Below, piece by piece: positions 15,301 to 24,101 of a DNA stretch of 64,000 nucleotides. The DNA comes from Cytobacillus firmus DS1 (GTDB taxonomy: Bacteria; Bacillota; Bacilli; Bacillales; Cytobacillaceae). Position numbers and translations under genes: made by a program. The notes beneath the pieces were generated by a model. It did not search any database, was not told the DNA's origin, and worked only from the letters and a program-made list of their open reading frames with translations. Numbering within the stretch: the first letter of the stretch is position 1; every line of letters starts with the position of its first letter. Where the stretch lies: NCBI RefSeq assembly GCF_000565285.1, contig NZ_APVL01000007.1, forward strand, positions 186,001 through 250,000, given 5' to 3'.

Positions 15301-16914
15301 ATGAGCGAGAAGAAAACCTGGCATGCCCGATATCCTGAATCAATTGCAGCCGAGGTAACGATTCCGGTTAAATCGATGCCTGAGATGCTTCAGGAAGTGA
15401 CAGCGATGTATCCGCAAAATATTGCACTATCTTTTTATGGCCAAAAGATGAATTACGCGGAACTTCAAAAAGCCGTCTATGGATTTGCTGCATCTCTGCA
15501 AAAAAATGGCCTTCAAAAAGGCGACCGTGTTGCCATCATGCTGCCCAATTGTCCTCACTATGTGATTGCTTATTATGGAATACTTGCAGCAGGAGCGATT
15601 GTTACTCAAGTAAACCCGATGCTGGTTGAACGCGAGATCGAGCATATCATGAATGACTCAGGTGCTGAAACCCTTGTCGTGTTTGATGCCCTGTATCCTC
15701 GTGTTAAGGGTGTTCAAGGCAGAACGAAGGTTAGAAATATAGTCATTGTCAGTCTGCAGCCAACAAAAGCAGATTTTTCACCTGACAAAACATTCGAAGG
15801 TTTTTTACAGGAAGGCAATGGACAATACACCCCGGTCAACGTTGAGCCACAGCAGGATATTGCCGTTCTTCAATATACGGGCGGAACAACCGGACGGTCA
15901 AAAGGAGCCATGCTGACCCATTACAATGTTCTCGCAAATGTGGTACAGTCTTATGAATTTTTTAAAGATAGAACGGAAATAGGCGGGGAAAAATTCTTAA
16001 CCGTCATACCTCTTTTCCATGTATTCGGCATGACAGCATGCATGAACTTTGCCATTTATACGGCCAATGAATCGATTTTATTGCCTCGCTTTGATTTGGA
16101 GGAAGTGCTGAATACGATTAAAAATGAGCAGCCATCTGTATTTCCAGGTGTTCCAACCATGTATGTGGCCATCACCAATCATCCGCGTGCAGAGGAATAT
16201 GGCATTGACAGCATTGAAACGTGCAATAGCGGAAGCGCGCCAATGCCTGTCGAACTGCTGCGCGATTTTGAAAGAAAGACAGGGGCAAAAATACTTGAAG
16301 GCTATGGTTTATCCGAAGCTTCCCCAGTAACTCACTGCAATCCGCCTTTTTCAGAACGAAAGCCTGGAAGTGTCGGAATCGGCTTTCCTTCAACCGATTA
16401 TAAAATAGTCGATCTGGCCACAGGTACTGAAGAGGTCCCGAATGGAGAATTGGGTGAGGTTATAATCAAGGGCCCGCAAATTATGAAAGGCTATTGGAAT
16501 ATGCCTGAGGAGACAGCGGTTACCTTACGGGATGGCTGGCTCTACACCGGTGATATTGCGAGAATGGACGAAGATGGATTCCTATATATTGTCGACCGCA
16601 AGAAAGACTTGATCATTGCAGGAGGGTATAATATTTATCCTCGTGACATTGAGGAAGTGCTTTATGAGCATCCGGCTGTCCAGGAGGCCGTAGTCATTGG
16701 CGTCCCGGATGCCTACCGGGGTGAAACAGTAAAAGCTTTCGTCGTCCTGAAAGCTGGCAAAACTTCGACCGAAGAAGATATCATTTCATACTGCAAGCAG
16801 AACCTGGCTGCCTATAAAATCCCATCGGCCGTTGAATTCCGCCAGGAGCTCCCAAAGACAAATGTCGGGAAAATCCTTCGGCGGGCTTTGCGGGATGAGG
16901 TTCGGAACCACTGA
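15301..16914 (+). CDS. long-chain fatty-acid-CoA ligase-like enzyme
   Basis: A 537-residue AMP-forming acyl-CoA synthetase that activates a carboxylic acid with ATP and CoA. Motifs: YTGGTTGRSKGAML (ATP/AMP binding, about 196-209), GYGLSEASPV, GWLYTGDIA, DRKKDLIIAGGYNIYP hinge, and the C-terminal catalytic Lys in PKTNVGKILRR. ATG 15301 with GGAGGGG is preferred to the in-frame TTG at 15286, which overlaps that ribosome binding site. It provides the CoA entry step of the operon; similarity to FadD/LcfB does not tell chain length. Confidence 0.9.
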   Translation: MSEKKTWHARYPESIAAEVTIPVKSMPEMLQEVTAMYPQNIALSFYGQKMNYAELQKAVYGFAASLQKNGLQKGDRVAIMLPNCPHYVIAYYGILAAGAIVTQVNPMLVEREIEHIMNDSGAETLVVFDALYPRVKGVQGRTKVRNIVIVSLQPTKADFSPDKTFEGFLQEGNGQYTPVNVEPQQDIAVLQYTGGTTGRSKGAMLTHYNVLANVVQSYEFFKDRTEIGGEKFLTVIPLFHVFGMTACMNFAIYTANESILLPRFDLEEVLNTIKNEQPSVFPGVPTMYVAITNHPRAEEYGIDSIETCNSGSAPMPVELLRDFERKTGAKILEGYGLSEASPVTHCNPPFSERKPGSVGIGFPSTDYKIVDLATGTEEVPNGELGEVIIKGPQIMKGYWNMPEETAVTLRDGWLYTGDIARMDEDGFLYIVDRKKDLIIAGGYNIYPRDIEEVLYEHPAVQEAVVIGVPDAYRGETVKAFVVLKAGKTSTEEDIISYCKQNLAAYKIPSAVEFRQELPKTNVGKILRRALRDEVRNH

Positions 16915-16965
16915 TTTATATGTTATAATTCTGTCGATATTTACTAACAGAAGCGGGGACTAACA

Positions 16966-17529
16966 TTGAAAGAAAAAATTACTGAAAAGAGCATCCGGCT
17001 ATTTGATCAGAAAGGATTCAGCGAGACATCGATTCAGGATATAGTCGACAGCCTCGGTGTGACGAAAGGGACGTTTTATTACTATTTTTCCAGCAAAGAA
17101 GAGCTTCTGATGGACATCCATCTTCGCTACATTGATGACATGCTGGCCTTTCAGCACGAAATTCTCGGGGATGATTCAAAATCCAGCAAAGACAAACTCT
17201 TTGCGATTGTTCAAATGCTGATCAGCAATATTAAAACACAGGGAGCCAGCGCGAAAGTCTTTTTTAGGGAAATGCGCAACCTCAGTGACGCTAGCTTATC
17301 GGAAATCATTCCGAAAAGAGATCAGTTCAGGCTGAATATCGAAAAGTTAATCGAAGAAGGCAAACAGAACGGAGAGTTCCGTGAAAATCTCAACTCTCCG
17401 ATTATTGCCTTTGGCATCCTGGGCGTCACCAACTGGAGCTATCAGTGGTTCAATCCGGATGGATCTATATCTGACCGGGAAGTGGCGGAGATATTTACGG
17501 AAATGATCTTAAAGGGGATTGAGATGTAA
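16966..17529 (+). CDS. TetR family regulator of the acyl-CoA operons
   Basis: A 187-residue TetR protein with the HTH ending in LGVTKGTFYYYFSSKEELL (about 29-47). It lies between two operons that have nearly identical ACCRACYGGTCAGT palindromes at their promoters (13240 and 17802), so it probably represses both and is relieved by an acyl-CoA or similar; TetR regulators of beta-oxidation genes work this way. TTG start at 16966 with a weak GGGG site. A possible promoter of its own is TTCGGA/TATAAT at 16901-16929. Confidence 0.85.
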   Translation: MKEKITEKSIRLFDQKGFSETSIQDIVDSLGVTKGTFYYYFSSKEELLMDIHLRYIDDMLAFQHEILGDDSKSSKDKLFAIVQMLISNIKTQGASAKVFFREMRNLSDASLSEIIPKRDQFRLNIEKLIEEGKQNGEFRENLNSPIIAFGILGVTNWSYQWFNPDGSISDREVAEIFTEMILKGIEM

Positions 17530-17628
17530 ATCGAAATTCTTTTAAAGTAGGGAAAATAAAGATTCTTCTTTGTCTCTATTATTTAGTAGGTGACAGCATA
17601 GGACGGGAACTATATTTTAAGATACTGA

Positions 17629-17751
17629 GTTGATTGTAGCGGAAGACACTTGACTCCTGCGGGAGGAGAGGGAGCGGGAGACCCCACAGGCGAAGCCGAG
17701 GAGGCTCCCGTTCCTCCCCGCGGAAAGCAAGTGACTGCAGCGGAAATCAAC
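17629..17751. repeat. palindromic intergenic repeat B
   Basis: A 123-base element bounded by GTTGATT and AATCAAC, GC-rich, with internal segments GACTCCTGCGGGAGGAG and CCCCGCGGAAAGC separated by a purine-rich centre. The same kind of element is common between genes in many Bacillus genomes. It fills most of the 17530-17833 gap; the rest of the gap holds only the operator and ribosome binding site of the next operon. Confidence 0.75.
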
Positions 17752-17801
17752 GGGCAGTATAAATAAGGTATAACAATCTATTAAAACATAATTTTTAAGA
17801 C

Positions 17802-17819
17802 ATACCAACTGGTCAGTAT
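17802..17819. promoter_or_regulatory. TetR-type operator of the second acyl-CoA operon
   Basis: ATACCAACTGGTCAGTAT, the same sequence class as the site at 13240-13257, 15 bases upstream of the hydroxyacyl-CoA dehydrogenase start. Confidence 0.7.
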
Positions 17820-17833
17820 AAGGAGGAGAAAAG

Positions 17834-18718
17834 ATGAATGCAAATGATGTTAAGCAAATTACCGTTATCGGTGCCGGGCAGATGGGCCACCAGATCGGAA
17901 TGCTGTGTGCGCTGGGAGGTTATGAAACGATTATCCAGGATCTGAACGAAAACGCATTGCAGGATGCTGAAGCAAAGCTTCAAACCATTATGTCTAAATG
18001 GGTCTCCAAGGGCAAACTAGCTGAAGATGCTAAAGCCTCTGCATTTAATAGGCTGCGCTTTTCCGCCAGCCTTGAAGAAAGTGTAAGGAACTCCGACTTG
18101 ATCATTGAAGCAGTAACCGAAAAGCTTGATGTAAAAAAAGAGGTCTTCAGGAAACTGGAGCATCATGCTCCTCCACATGCCATTTTTGCGACCAATAGTT
18201 CAACCATCGTGAATAGTTTAATAGCTGGTGAAACGGAGCGGCCGGAAAAAGCCGTCAATATGCATTTCTTTTTCCCTCCTCTCGTGATGGACTGTGTGGA
18301 AGTAGTCATGAGTGAACAGACATCTGAAGAAACGGCACAAATAGCGATGGAAGTCTGTAAAAAGATTAATAGAACTGCCGTCCTGCTGAAAAAAGAAATT
18401 TCCGGCTTCGTCGCAAACCGCATTCTAGGTGCGCTGCAAAAAGAGGCAGTGGCTTTGTATGAACAAGGGATTGCAGATTATAAAGATATCGATATCATCT
18501 GCCGGAAAGCCTTGAATCACCCAATCGGCCCTTTTGAGCTCATGGATTTATCCGGACTGGATGTCGCCTATTATGTAATGGATCAACGTTATCGCGAGAC
18601 AGGAGATCCTGCAGATAAACCATTTGACTGTGTTGCCGAAAAAGTGGCTAAGGGAGAATTGGGCAGAAAAACAGGTAATGGATGGTATGAATATTCTCCC
18701 AATAAGGTGAAGAGTTAA
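17834..18718 (+). CDS. 3-hydroxyacyl-CoA dehydrogenase
   Basis: A 294-residue enzyme that oxidises 3-hydroxyacyl-CoA with NAD. The Rossmann domain begins VIGAGQMGHQI (about 10-20); catalytic elements are NSSTI (about 120), the His/Glu pair near NMHFFFPP and the C-terminal helical domain with the NHPIGPFELMDLSGLDV signature. It resembles PaaH/Hbd-type short enzymes without a fused hydratase. ATG 17834 with AAGGAGG. First gene of the second operon under the TetR-type operator. Confidence 0.9.
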   Translation: MNANDVKQITVIGAGQMGHQIGMLCALGGYETIIQDLNENALQDAEAKLQTIMSKWVSKGKLAEDAKASAFNRLRFSASLEESVRNSDLIIEAVTEKLDVKKEVFRKLEHHAPPHAIFATNSSTIVNSLIAGETERPEKAVNMHFFFPPLVMDCVEVVMSEQTSEETAQIAMEVCKKINRTAVLLKKEISGFVANRILGALQKEAVALYEQGIADYKDIDIICRKALNHPIGPFELMDLSGLDVAYYVMDQRYRETGDPADKPFDCVAEKVAKGELGRKTGNGWYEYSPNKVKS

Positions 18719-18729
18719 GGGGTGTCATC

Positions 18730-19131
18730 ATGCATGAAATGCAGGTAACAGTAAGGTTTTGTGAGACCGATGCACTTGGCCATATCAACAATACAAGTTA
18801 TTTTATTTACCTTGAAGAAGCACGGGTGAAATATTTTGAGACACTTGGCTACACCATGGATGTGAAAAAATGGTGTTTTATCCTGGCCTCCACCAAGTGC
18901 GACTTTCTAAGCCAGGGATATTTCAACCAAATCCTTACGGTAAAAACCTGGGTATCAAGGATTGGCAGCAAAAGCTTTCAGCTGGATCATGAAATTGTCT
19001 GCACCCAGACAGGCAACCTTATTGCCAGAGGGAGCGCCGTAATCGTCTTTTTTGATTTCGCCAACCAGGAAAGTGCTGTTATACCTGATTTTCTTAGGGA
19101 AGGTTTAAACCAAAATTTAATAGAAACATAA
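18730..19131 (+). CDS. acyl-CoA thioesterase (4HBT/YbgC-like hotdog fold)
   Basis: A 133-residue hotdog-fold thioesterase. The family motif is ETDALGHINNTSYFIYLEEAR (start at residue 12, quoted in part): Asp in the ETDALGHINN segment is the usual catalytic residue of 4-hydroxybenzoyl-CoA thioesterases of the YbgC/FcbC kind. It begins 11 bases after the hydroxyacyl-CoA dehydrogenase, with AAGGGGTG upstream. It may release free acid or recover CoA within this acyl-CoA pathway. Confidence 0.82.
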   Translation: MHEMQVTVRFCETDALGHINNTSYFIYLEEARVKYFETLGYTMDVKKWCFILASTKCDFLSQGYFNQILTVKTWVSRIGSKSFQLDHEIVCTQTGNLIARGSAVIVFFDFANQESAVIPDFLREGLNQNLIET

Positions 19132-19143
19132 ATTCATTTTCCT

Positions 19144-19301
19144 ATAAAGTGAAACTTCAATCAGTGAGGGTTTTCCTTATCCCCCACTGATTGTTAGGTG
19201 AACTAATCGGGCCTTACGGGCAGTTTGACTCTCCACTTATCCTCCTTCGATTCCTCTGAGTCTTGAAGTGGGGGTCTTACTGCCCGTTAGACTGCGATAA
19301 A
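19144..19301 (+). repeat. dispersed repeat A, full copy
   Basis: 158 bases from ATAAAGTGAAACTTCAATCAG to CTGCGATAAA. Contains a hairpin CAATCAGTG../CACTGATTG and a second arm pair around ACGGGCAGT / ACTGCCCGT. It separates the thioesterase from the kinase, and the next ribosome binding site begins right at its end. Confidence 0.88.
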
Positions 19302-19313
19302 GAGGAGGACCAC

Positions 19314-20387
19314 ATGCCGAAGCAAATGAGCAAGGATACCATTCCCGTTAGAAAAGGAGAGCAATTGAATACCGTTGAATTGGAAAAATTCCTGCGGACT
19401 GAAATCGGGAATCTTCCAAATGAACCTCTCGATATTCTGCAGTTCTCTGCAGGTCACTCCAATCTGACATATCAGCTGAAAATAGGAGATTGGGAAGCCG
19501 TACTCCGCCGGCCGCCGCTTGGGCCGGTCGCTCCGAAAGCTCATGACATGGAGAGGGAATTCAGAGTGATTTCTGAAATCCACCCTTTCTTCAAGGAAGC
19601 CCCAAAGCCGCTCCTATTTACGCAGAATAGTGAAATCACAGGGGCACCGTTTTTCATTATGGAAAGGCGGCATGGAGTTGTTTTAGATACCTCCTTCCCT
19701 GAAGGAATGGAACCGGACGAGGGAATATGCGGCAGGCTGTCCGAAATTATGGTTGATAAACTTGCCGAACTTCATTCCATTGACTATAAGAAAACCGGAT
19801 TAGCCGAAATCAGCAATCCTGATGGATTTATGGATAGGCAGGTGCATGGCTGGATTGGCCGGTATGATCGGGCAAAAACGGATGAAGTTTCTGAAGCGGA
19901 TATGCTTAAAAAGTGGCTGAACCGCCATATCCCGGTAAGTCCCGATCCCGCCATCATCCATTATGATTATAAGCTGAACAATGCAATGTTCAATGAGGAT
20001 TTTACAGAAATGACAGGCCTTTTCGATTGGGAGATGGCCACGGCAGGCGATCCGCTTGCAGACCTTGGTGCAGCGATGAGCTATTGGATACAGGGAGACG
20101 ATCCCGATCTGCTCAAGTTTGGTTTAGGAAAACCCCCGGTAACCGTTCTTAGCGGTTTTTACTCCCGCAGAGAATTTATGGAGGCATATGCGAAAAAGAC
20201 TGGGCGTGATCTCGGCAGCATGAATTTTTATTTAACTTTTGCTTACTTCAAGCTGGCCGTCATTTGCCAGCAAATCTATTATCGCTACAAGAATGGCCAA
20301 ACATCTGATCCTCGATTTTCACAATTCAATCGATTCGTTAAAGTACTCCTGAAACATGCTGTACAGGCTGCAGATGAGAAAATTTGA
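19314..20387 (+). CDS. APH-type kinase (ACAD10/11 N-domain-like phosphotransferase)
   Basis: A 357-residue aminoglycoside-phosphotransferase-fold kinase. Catalytic loop HYDYKLNN (216-223) and metal-binding Asp in FDWEMATAGDPLADLG (about 237-252) are intact; the N-lobe has FSAGHSNLTYQL and VLRRPP. It belongs to the group next to or fused with acyl-CoA dehydrogenases (ACAD10/11, LvaA), which phosphorylates the 4-hydroxyl of acyl-CoA, rather than to antibiotic-resistance enzymes. ATG 19314 has GAGGAGG; the frame extends up into the repeat but without a site. Followed after 33 bases by an acyl-CoA dehydrogenase. Confidence 0.85.
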   Translation: MPKQMSKDTIPVRKGEQLNTVELEKFLRTEIGNLPNEPLDILQFSAGHSNLTYQLKIGDWEAVLRRPPLGPVAPKAHDMEREFRVISEIHPFFKEAPKPLLFTQNSEITGAPFFIMERRHGVVLDTSFPEGMEPDEGICGRLSEIMVDKLAELHSIDYKKTGLAEISNPDGFMDRQVHGWIGRYDRAKTDEVSEADMLKKWLNRHIPVSPDPAIIHYDYKLNNAMFNEDFTEMTGLFDWEMATAGDPLADLGAAMSYWIQGDDPDLLKFGLGKPPVTVLSGFYSRREFMEAYAKKTGRDLGSMNFYLTFAYFKLAVICQQIYYRYKNGQTSDPRFSQFNRFVKVLLKHAVQAADEKI

Positions 20388-20420
20388 AATGAATAGATGC
20401 TAAGGAGAGTGAATCCGTAT

Positions 20421-22196
20421 ATGGAAAAAGTAAACACAGCCAATCGCGGTGCGAGTTTTTTGTTCGCAAAGCTTAATCCTGAAACACTTTTCACACCCGA
20501 GGATTTTACAGATGAGCATATCTTAATCGGAAAAACGGCTAAACAATTTGCTGAAAAAGTGGTTCAGCCTGAAAAGGAACGGATCGAAAACCAGGATTTT
20601 GAGCTGGTTACGGATTTACTGAGGAAGGCGGGCGGACTTGGTCTGCTTGCCCATAGCATTCCCGAAAGATACGGCGGTCTGGGCCTGGATAAAATCAGCA
20701 AGGGAATCGTCGGTGAAAACATTGCCTCATCAGGCGGTTACGGGGTAGCCCACTCCAACCATACCTGCATTGCGACCCTGCCGATTACTTACTTCGGAAC
20801 GACTGAGCAAAAAGAAAGGTATTTGCCGAAGCTTGCCTCTGGGGAGTACATTGGCGCTTACTGCCTGACAGAACCGAACGCAGGATCTGATGCTCTTTCC
20901 TCACAGACTACGGCCGTTCTGAATGAAGAAGGAACCCATTATATTTTAAATGGCACCAAAATTTATATTACGAACGCTGTCTTTTCTGACACATTCATTG
21001 TTTATGCCAAAGTGGACAGCCGGCATTTTACCGCATTTATCGTCGAACGGAACACTCCGGGGCTATCCCTTGGCCCGGAAGAAAATAAGATGGGCATCAA
21101 AGGATCTTCAACCAGGTCGGTCATTTTTGAAGATTGTCCTGTGCCTGCAGAAAATTTGCTTGGGGAAGTAGGCAAGGGCCACATCATTGCTTTGAACGTC
21201 TTGAATTTGGGCCGTTACAATTTAGGTTCTGCCTGCATGGGGGCAGCAAAATCAGGATTGAAGAAAGCCCTCCAATTCACAGGTGAAAGAAAACAATTTG
21301 GAAAATCGATTGCAGATTTCCCGGCTACGAAAGAAAAAACGGCGAAGATGGCAGCCAGAATTTATGCTGCTGAATCACTGCAATACCGCACCGCAAGCCT
21401 GCTGGAAGAATCGCTGGGAGACTTATATTATTCAACTGATTTAAAGCTTATTGGAAAAAGAATGAGCGTATATGCCACAGAATGTGCGATCTGTAAGGTG
21501 TTTGGCTCGGAAACACTGGATTTTACGGCAGATGAAGCACTGCAGCTTCATGGCGGAGCGGGATTCATCAAGGAATACGGTGTGGAACAAATGTATCGGG
21601 ATTCCCGCATTAATCGTATTTTTGAGGGAACAAATGAGATTAATAGACTGCTGATTCCTACACACCTTTTCCGTAAAGCACTAAAGGGTGAAATTGATTT
21701 AGCCGCAAGAGTTGAGGAGGCTGTTGTTCAGTTGAGCAAACCTGCTCCAATCAGGCCGGCGATTTTTGAGAAAGAAAGAGCAGCGGTTGATACAATAAGA
21801 AACCTGTTCCTGCTGAATGCAGGACTCGCTTATGAAGCATTTGGCGATACCCTTGTTCATGAACAGGAAGCCCTAATGAAGCTTGCGGATCTCGCCATTG
21901 CCCTGTATGCAGCAGAATCAGCTGTTTATCGGACTTTCAAAGTCATTCTGAAAAATGGCGAAGAAAAAGAAGAATTGAAAATTCAGCTGTCCAGGACTTT
22001 TCTGGAAGGGGCAATTTGGGAAGCAGAAAGGCTATCCCGCCAGCTGGTGTCAGAATTGGCTTCAGATGATAAAAGGGATGCGCTGATCGGAGTAGTCATC
22101 CGGGAATGCAGCAGGTTCAGCTCCTTTGGGAAAGAAAGTGCCAGGAACCGGAGAATAGCTGAGCTTGTTTATGAAAAGGGCGAATATTGCTGCTAG
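20421..22196 (+). CDS. FadE-type long acyl-CoA dehydrogenase
   Basis: A 591-residue acyl-CoA dehydrogenase with the classical 380-residue core and a C-terminal extension, like B. subtilis FadE (YusJ). Motifs: AYCLTEPNAGSDALSSQTTA (start about 154), MGIKGSSTRSVIFEDCPVP, and the catalytic Glu in IFEGTNEINRLL (about 403-414). ATG 20421 is taken with AAGGAGAG upstream; ATG 20397 has none. It probably makes the 2,3-double bond on the acyl-CoA produced by the rest of the cluster. Electron transfer flavoprotein genes are not in the window. Confidence 0.9.
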   Translation: MEKVNTANRGASFLFAKLNPETLFTPEDFTDEHILIGKTAKQFAEKVVQPEKERIENQDFELVTDLLRKAGGLGLLAHSIPERYGGLGLDKISKGIVGENIASSGGYGVAHSNHTCIATLPITYFGTTEQKERYLPKLASGEYIGAYCLTEPNAGSDALSSQTTAVLNEEGTHYILNGTKIYITNAVFSDTFIVYAKVDSRHFTAFIVERNTPGLSLGPEENKMGIKGSSTRSVIFEDCPVPAENLLGEVGKGHIIALNVLNLGRYNLGSACMGAAKSGLKKALQFTGERKQFGKSIADFPATKEKTAKMAARIYAAESLQYRTASLLEESLGDLYYSTDLKLIGKRMSVYATECAICKVFGSETLDFTADEALQLHGGAGFIKEYGVEQMYRDSRINRIFEGTNEINRLLIPTHLFRKALKGEIDLAARVEEAVVQLSKPAPIRPAIFEKERAAVDTIRNLFLLNAGLAYEAFGDTLVHEQEALMKLADLAIALYAAESAVYRTFKVILKNGEEKEELKIQLSRTFLEGAIWEAERLSRQLVSELASDDKRDALIGVVIRECSRFSSFGKESARNRRIAELVYEKGEYCC

Positions 22197-22221
22197 AAAT
22201 ATAGAGAAGGAGTGTTTGAAA

Positions 22222-23199
22222 ATGAAAGCCATTCAATTCAAAGAATATGGGGGACCTGAAGTTCTTAACGTAATCGAAATGGACCGGCCGAAGCCGGCCG
22301 GCCGGGATGTTTTAATCGAAGTGCATGCCATTGGAGTGAACTATGCCGATACCGCAAGAAGAGAAGGGCAGTATGTGGTACCGACTCCTCTGCCGTTCAT
22401 TCCAGGTGCAGAGGTGGCAGGTGTGGTCGCAGCAGCAGGTGAAGAGGCGAGTATTCCCGTCGGCACCAGGGTTGTGACGCTAATTGAATCAGGCGGCTAC
22501 TCGGAATATGTTACAGCCGATGAAAGGGGTCTGATTCCGCTGCCGGAAGGACTGGATTTCAATCTTGCTGCGGCACTGCCCCTGCAAGGACTGAGTGCCT
22601 ATCATATTTTGAAAACGATGGGCCGGCTTGAAGCGGGTGAAAGTGTCCTTATCCATGCAGCCGCGGGAGGAGTGGGAACACTTGCCGTTCAGCTTGCAAA
22701 ATTATTCGGGGCCGGGAATGTCATTGCTACAGCCAGCACTGATGAAAAACTGCAGCTTGCAAAAGCAATGGGAGCCGATGTCCTCGTCAACTATACAAAT
22801 GAAGGCTGGGAAAATGAAGTACTCGAAGCAACTGGCGGAAAAGGTGTGAATGTAGCACTCGAAATGGCAGGCGGGGAAATTTTTAATAAAACCCTGAAAT
22901 GCCTTGCCACCTTTGGCCGCCTGGTCATTTATGGTGTGGCAAGCGGGGAGCAGAGCCGGTTTTATCCTTCTTCCTTAATGGGGCGGAACCAATCGGTCAT
23001 CGGATTTTTCCTGCCGCAGATTATGAGGAAACCGGAGTTGCTGCAGCCGAGCATGCAGGAATTATTATCTTACACAGCCAAGGGAAAGCTGAAGCTGACC
23101 ATTGGAGAAGTTCACCCTCTAGAAGATGCTGCCAAAGTGCATGAGCGGATGCAGTCGCGGCAAACAAAAGGAAAGCTTATTCTTGTACCTGCAAGATAA
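22222..23199 (+). CDS. quinone oxidoreductase-like zinc-free MDR dehydrogenase
   Basis: A 325-residue medium-chain reductase of the zeta-crystallin/QOR type. The N-domain has GVNYADTARREGQY; the NADPH-binding motif is AAAGGVGTLAVQLAK (about 149-163). Structural zinc cysteines are absent, as usual for this subgroup. ATG 22222 is preceded by AAGGAGTG; its upstream region overlaps the end of the dehydrogenase gene. It might reduce an enoyl-CoA or detoxify an alkenal, but the substrate is not evident. Confidence 0.88.
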   Translation: MKAIQFKEYGGPEVLNVIEMDRPKPAGRDVLIEVHAIGVNYADTARREGQYVVPTPLPFIPGAEVAGVVAAAGEEASIPVGTRVVTLIESGGYSEYVTADERGLIPLPEGLDFNLAAALPLQGLSAYHILKTMGRLEAGESVLIHAAAGGVGTLAVQLAKLFGAGNVIATASTDEKLQLAKAMGADVLVNYTNEGWENEVLEATGGKGVNVALEMAGGEIFNKTLKCLATFGRLVIYGVASGEQSRFYPSSLMGRNQSVIGFFLPQIMRKPELLQPSMQELLSYTAKGKLKLTIGEVHPLEDAAKVHERMQSRQTKGKLILVPAR

Positions 23200-23204
23200 T
23201 CGGA

Positions 23205-23237
23205 AGCCTGCCATTAATCAAGTGGCAGGCTCTTTTT
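23205..23237 (+). terminator. intrinsic terminator ending the second acyl-CoA operon
   Basis: AGCCTGCCA / TGGCAGGCT perfect stem and a T run. Confidence 0.88.
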
Positions 23238-23315
23238 CTATTAAACTGACAGGATAATAGGGATTTGTATAGAAAATAAGTAGTATAGGCGAATTTTTGA
23301 TGGTGGTGTTTACAT

Positions 23316-24089
23316 ATGGAAAAGGAAGAGATCAAGAAAAAGGTACAAAATACATTCGGTAAAAACGCAGAAAAATATGTTACAAGCAAAATTCATGGAG
23401 ATGCCGCTGAATTACATCAGCTCGTTCAAACTCTGAATCCGCAGGAGGATTGGGTGGTGCTGGATATCGCGACAGGCGGCGGGCATGTGGCCAAAAGTCT
23501 GGCGCCATTTGTTTCCCAGGTCTTCGCAGCTGATTTGACAAAAGAAATGCTGGTGAATACCGCACGCCACCTGGAAAGCTATAAAAATATCTGGTATATC
23601 GTTGCAGATGCGGAAGCTCTGCCATTTCTGGATGAGTCCTTTGATGCTGTCACCTGCCGGATTGCGCCACACCATTTTCCCCATCCGGAGAAGTTCATTG
23701 CTGAAGCTGGCAGGGTATTAAAGCCAGGGGGAAGCTTTTTGTTAGTCGATAATGTATCACCCGATGAAAAAGAGCTCGCAGACTATATGAACACTGTTGA
23801 AAAATTGCGGGATGACAGTCATTGCCGGTGTTTGTCTAAGGCAGAGTGGAGAAAGCTGTTTGCTGCTTCGGGACTAAATGAAACGAACACGAAAAGCAGG
23901 AAGAAAACCTTCGAATTCCCTTCCTGGGTGAGGCGGACGGCTGAAAGTGATGAACAGATCAGGGCAGTCGAAGAGTATATTCTGCAGGCTGATCAGGCTG
24001 CTGCGGATTATTTTCAAATTGAACTTCATGAAGGCAAGGTCCAATCCTTTAAAGTGGATGAATGGATGGCACTTTGCATAAAACAATAG
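23316..24089 (+). CDS. class I SAM-dependent methyltransferase
   Basis: A 257-residue methyltransferase with motif I LDIATGGGHVAKSLA (about 49-63), acidic motif ADLTKEM and the post-I stretch DAEALPFLDESFDAVTCRIAPHHF (quoted only as location, about 89-112). It resembles UbiE/COQ5-like enzymes. ATG 23316, short upstream GGTGGTG. Followed 12 bases later by an SDR gene. The methyl acceptor is unknown. Confidence 0.85.
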   Translation: MEKEEIKKKVQNTFGKNAEKYVTSKIHGDAAELHQLVQTLNPQEDWVVLDIATGGGHVAKSLAPFVSQVFAADLTKEMLVNTARHLESYKNIWYIVADAEALPFLDESFDAVTCRIAPHHFPHPEKFIAEAGRVLKPGGSFLLVDNVSPDEKELADYMNTVEKLRDDSHCRCLSKAEWRKLFAASGLNETNTKSRKKTFEFPSWVRRTAESDEQIRAVEEYILQADQAAADYFQIELHEGKVQSFKVDEWMALCIKQ

Positions 24090-24101
24090 GAGGAAACGAT
24101 C

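Noticed and set aside
17629..17751. Insertion sequence
   Set aside because: Too short for a transposase and without target duplication that I can see; it is a palindromic intergenic repeat of a kind common in Bacillus.
19314..20387. Aminoglycoside resistance gene
   Set aside because: The kinase belongs to the acyl-CoA-associated APH group and lies in a fatty-acid type operon.
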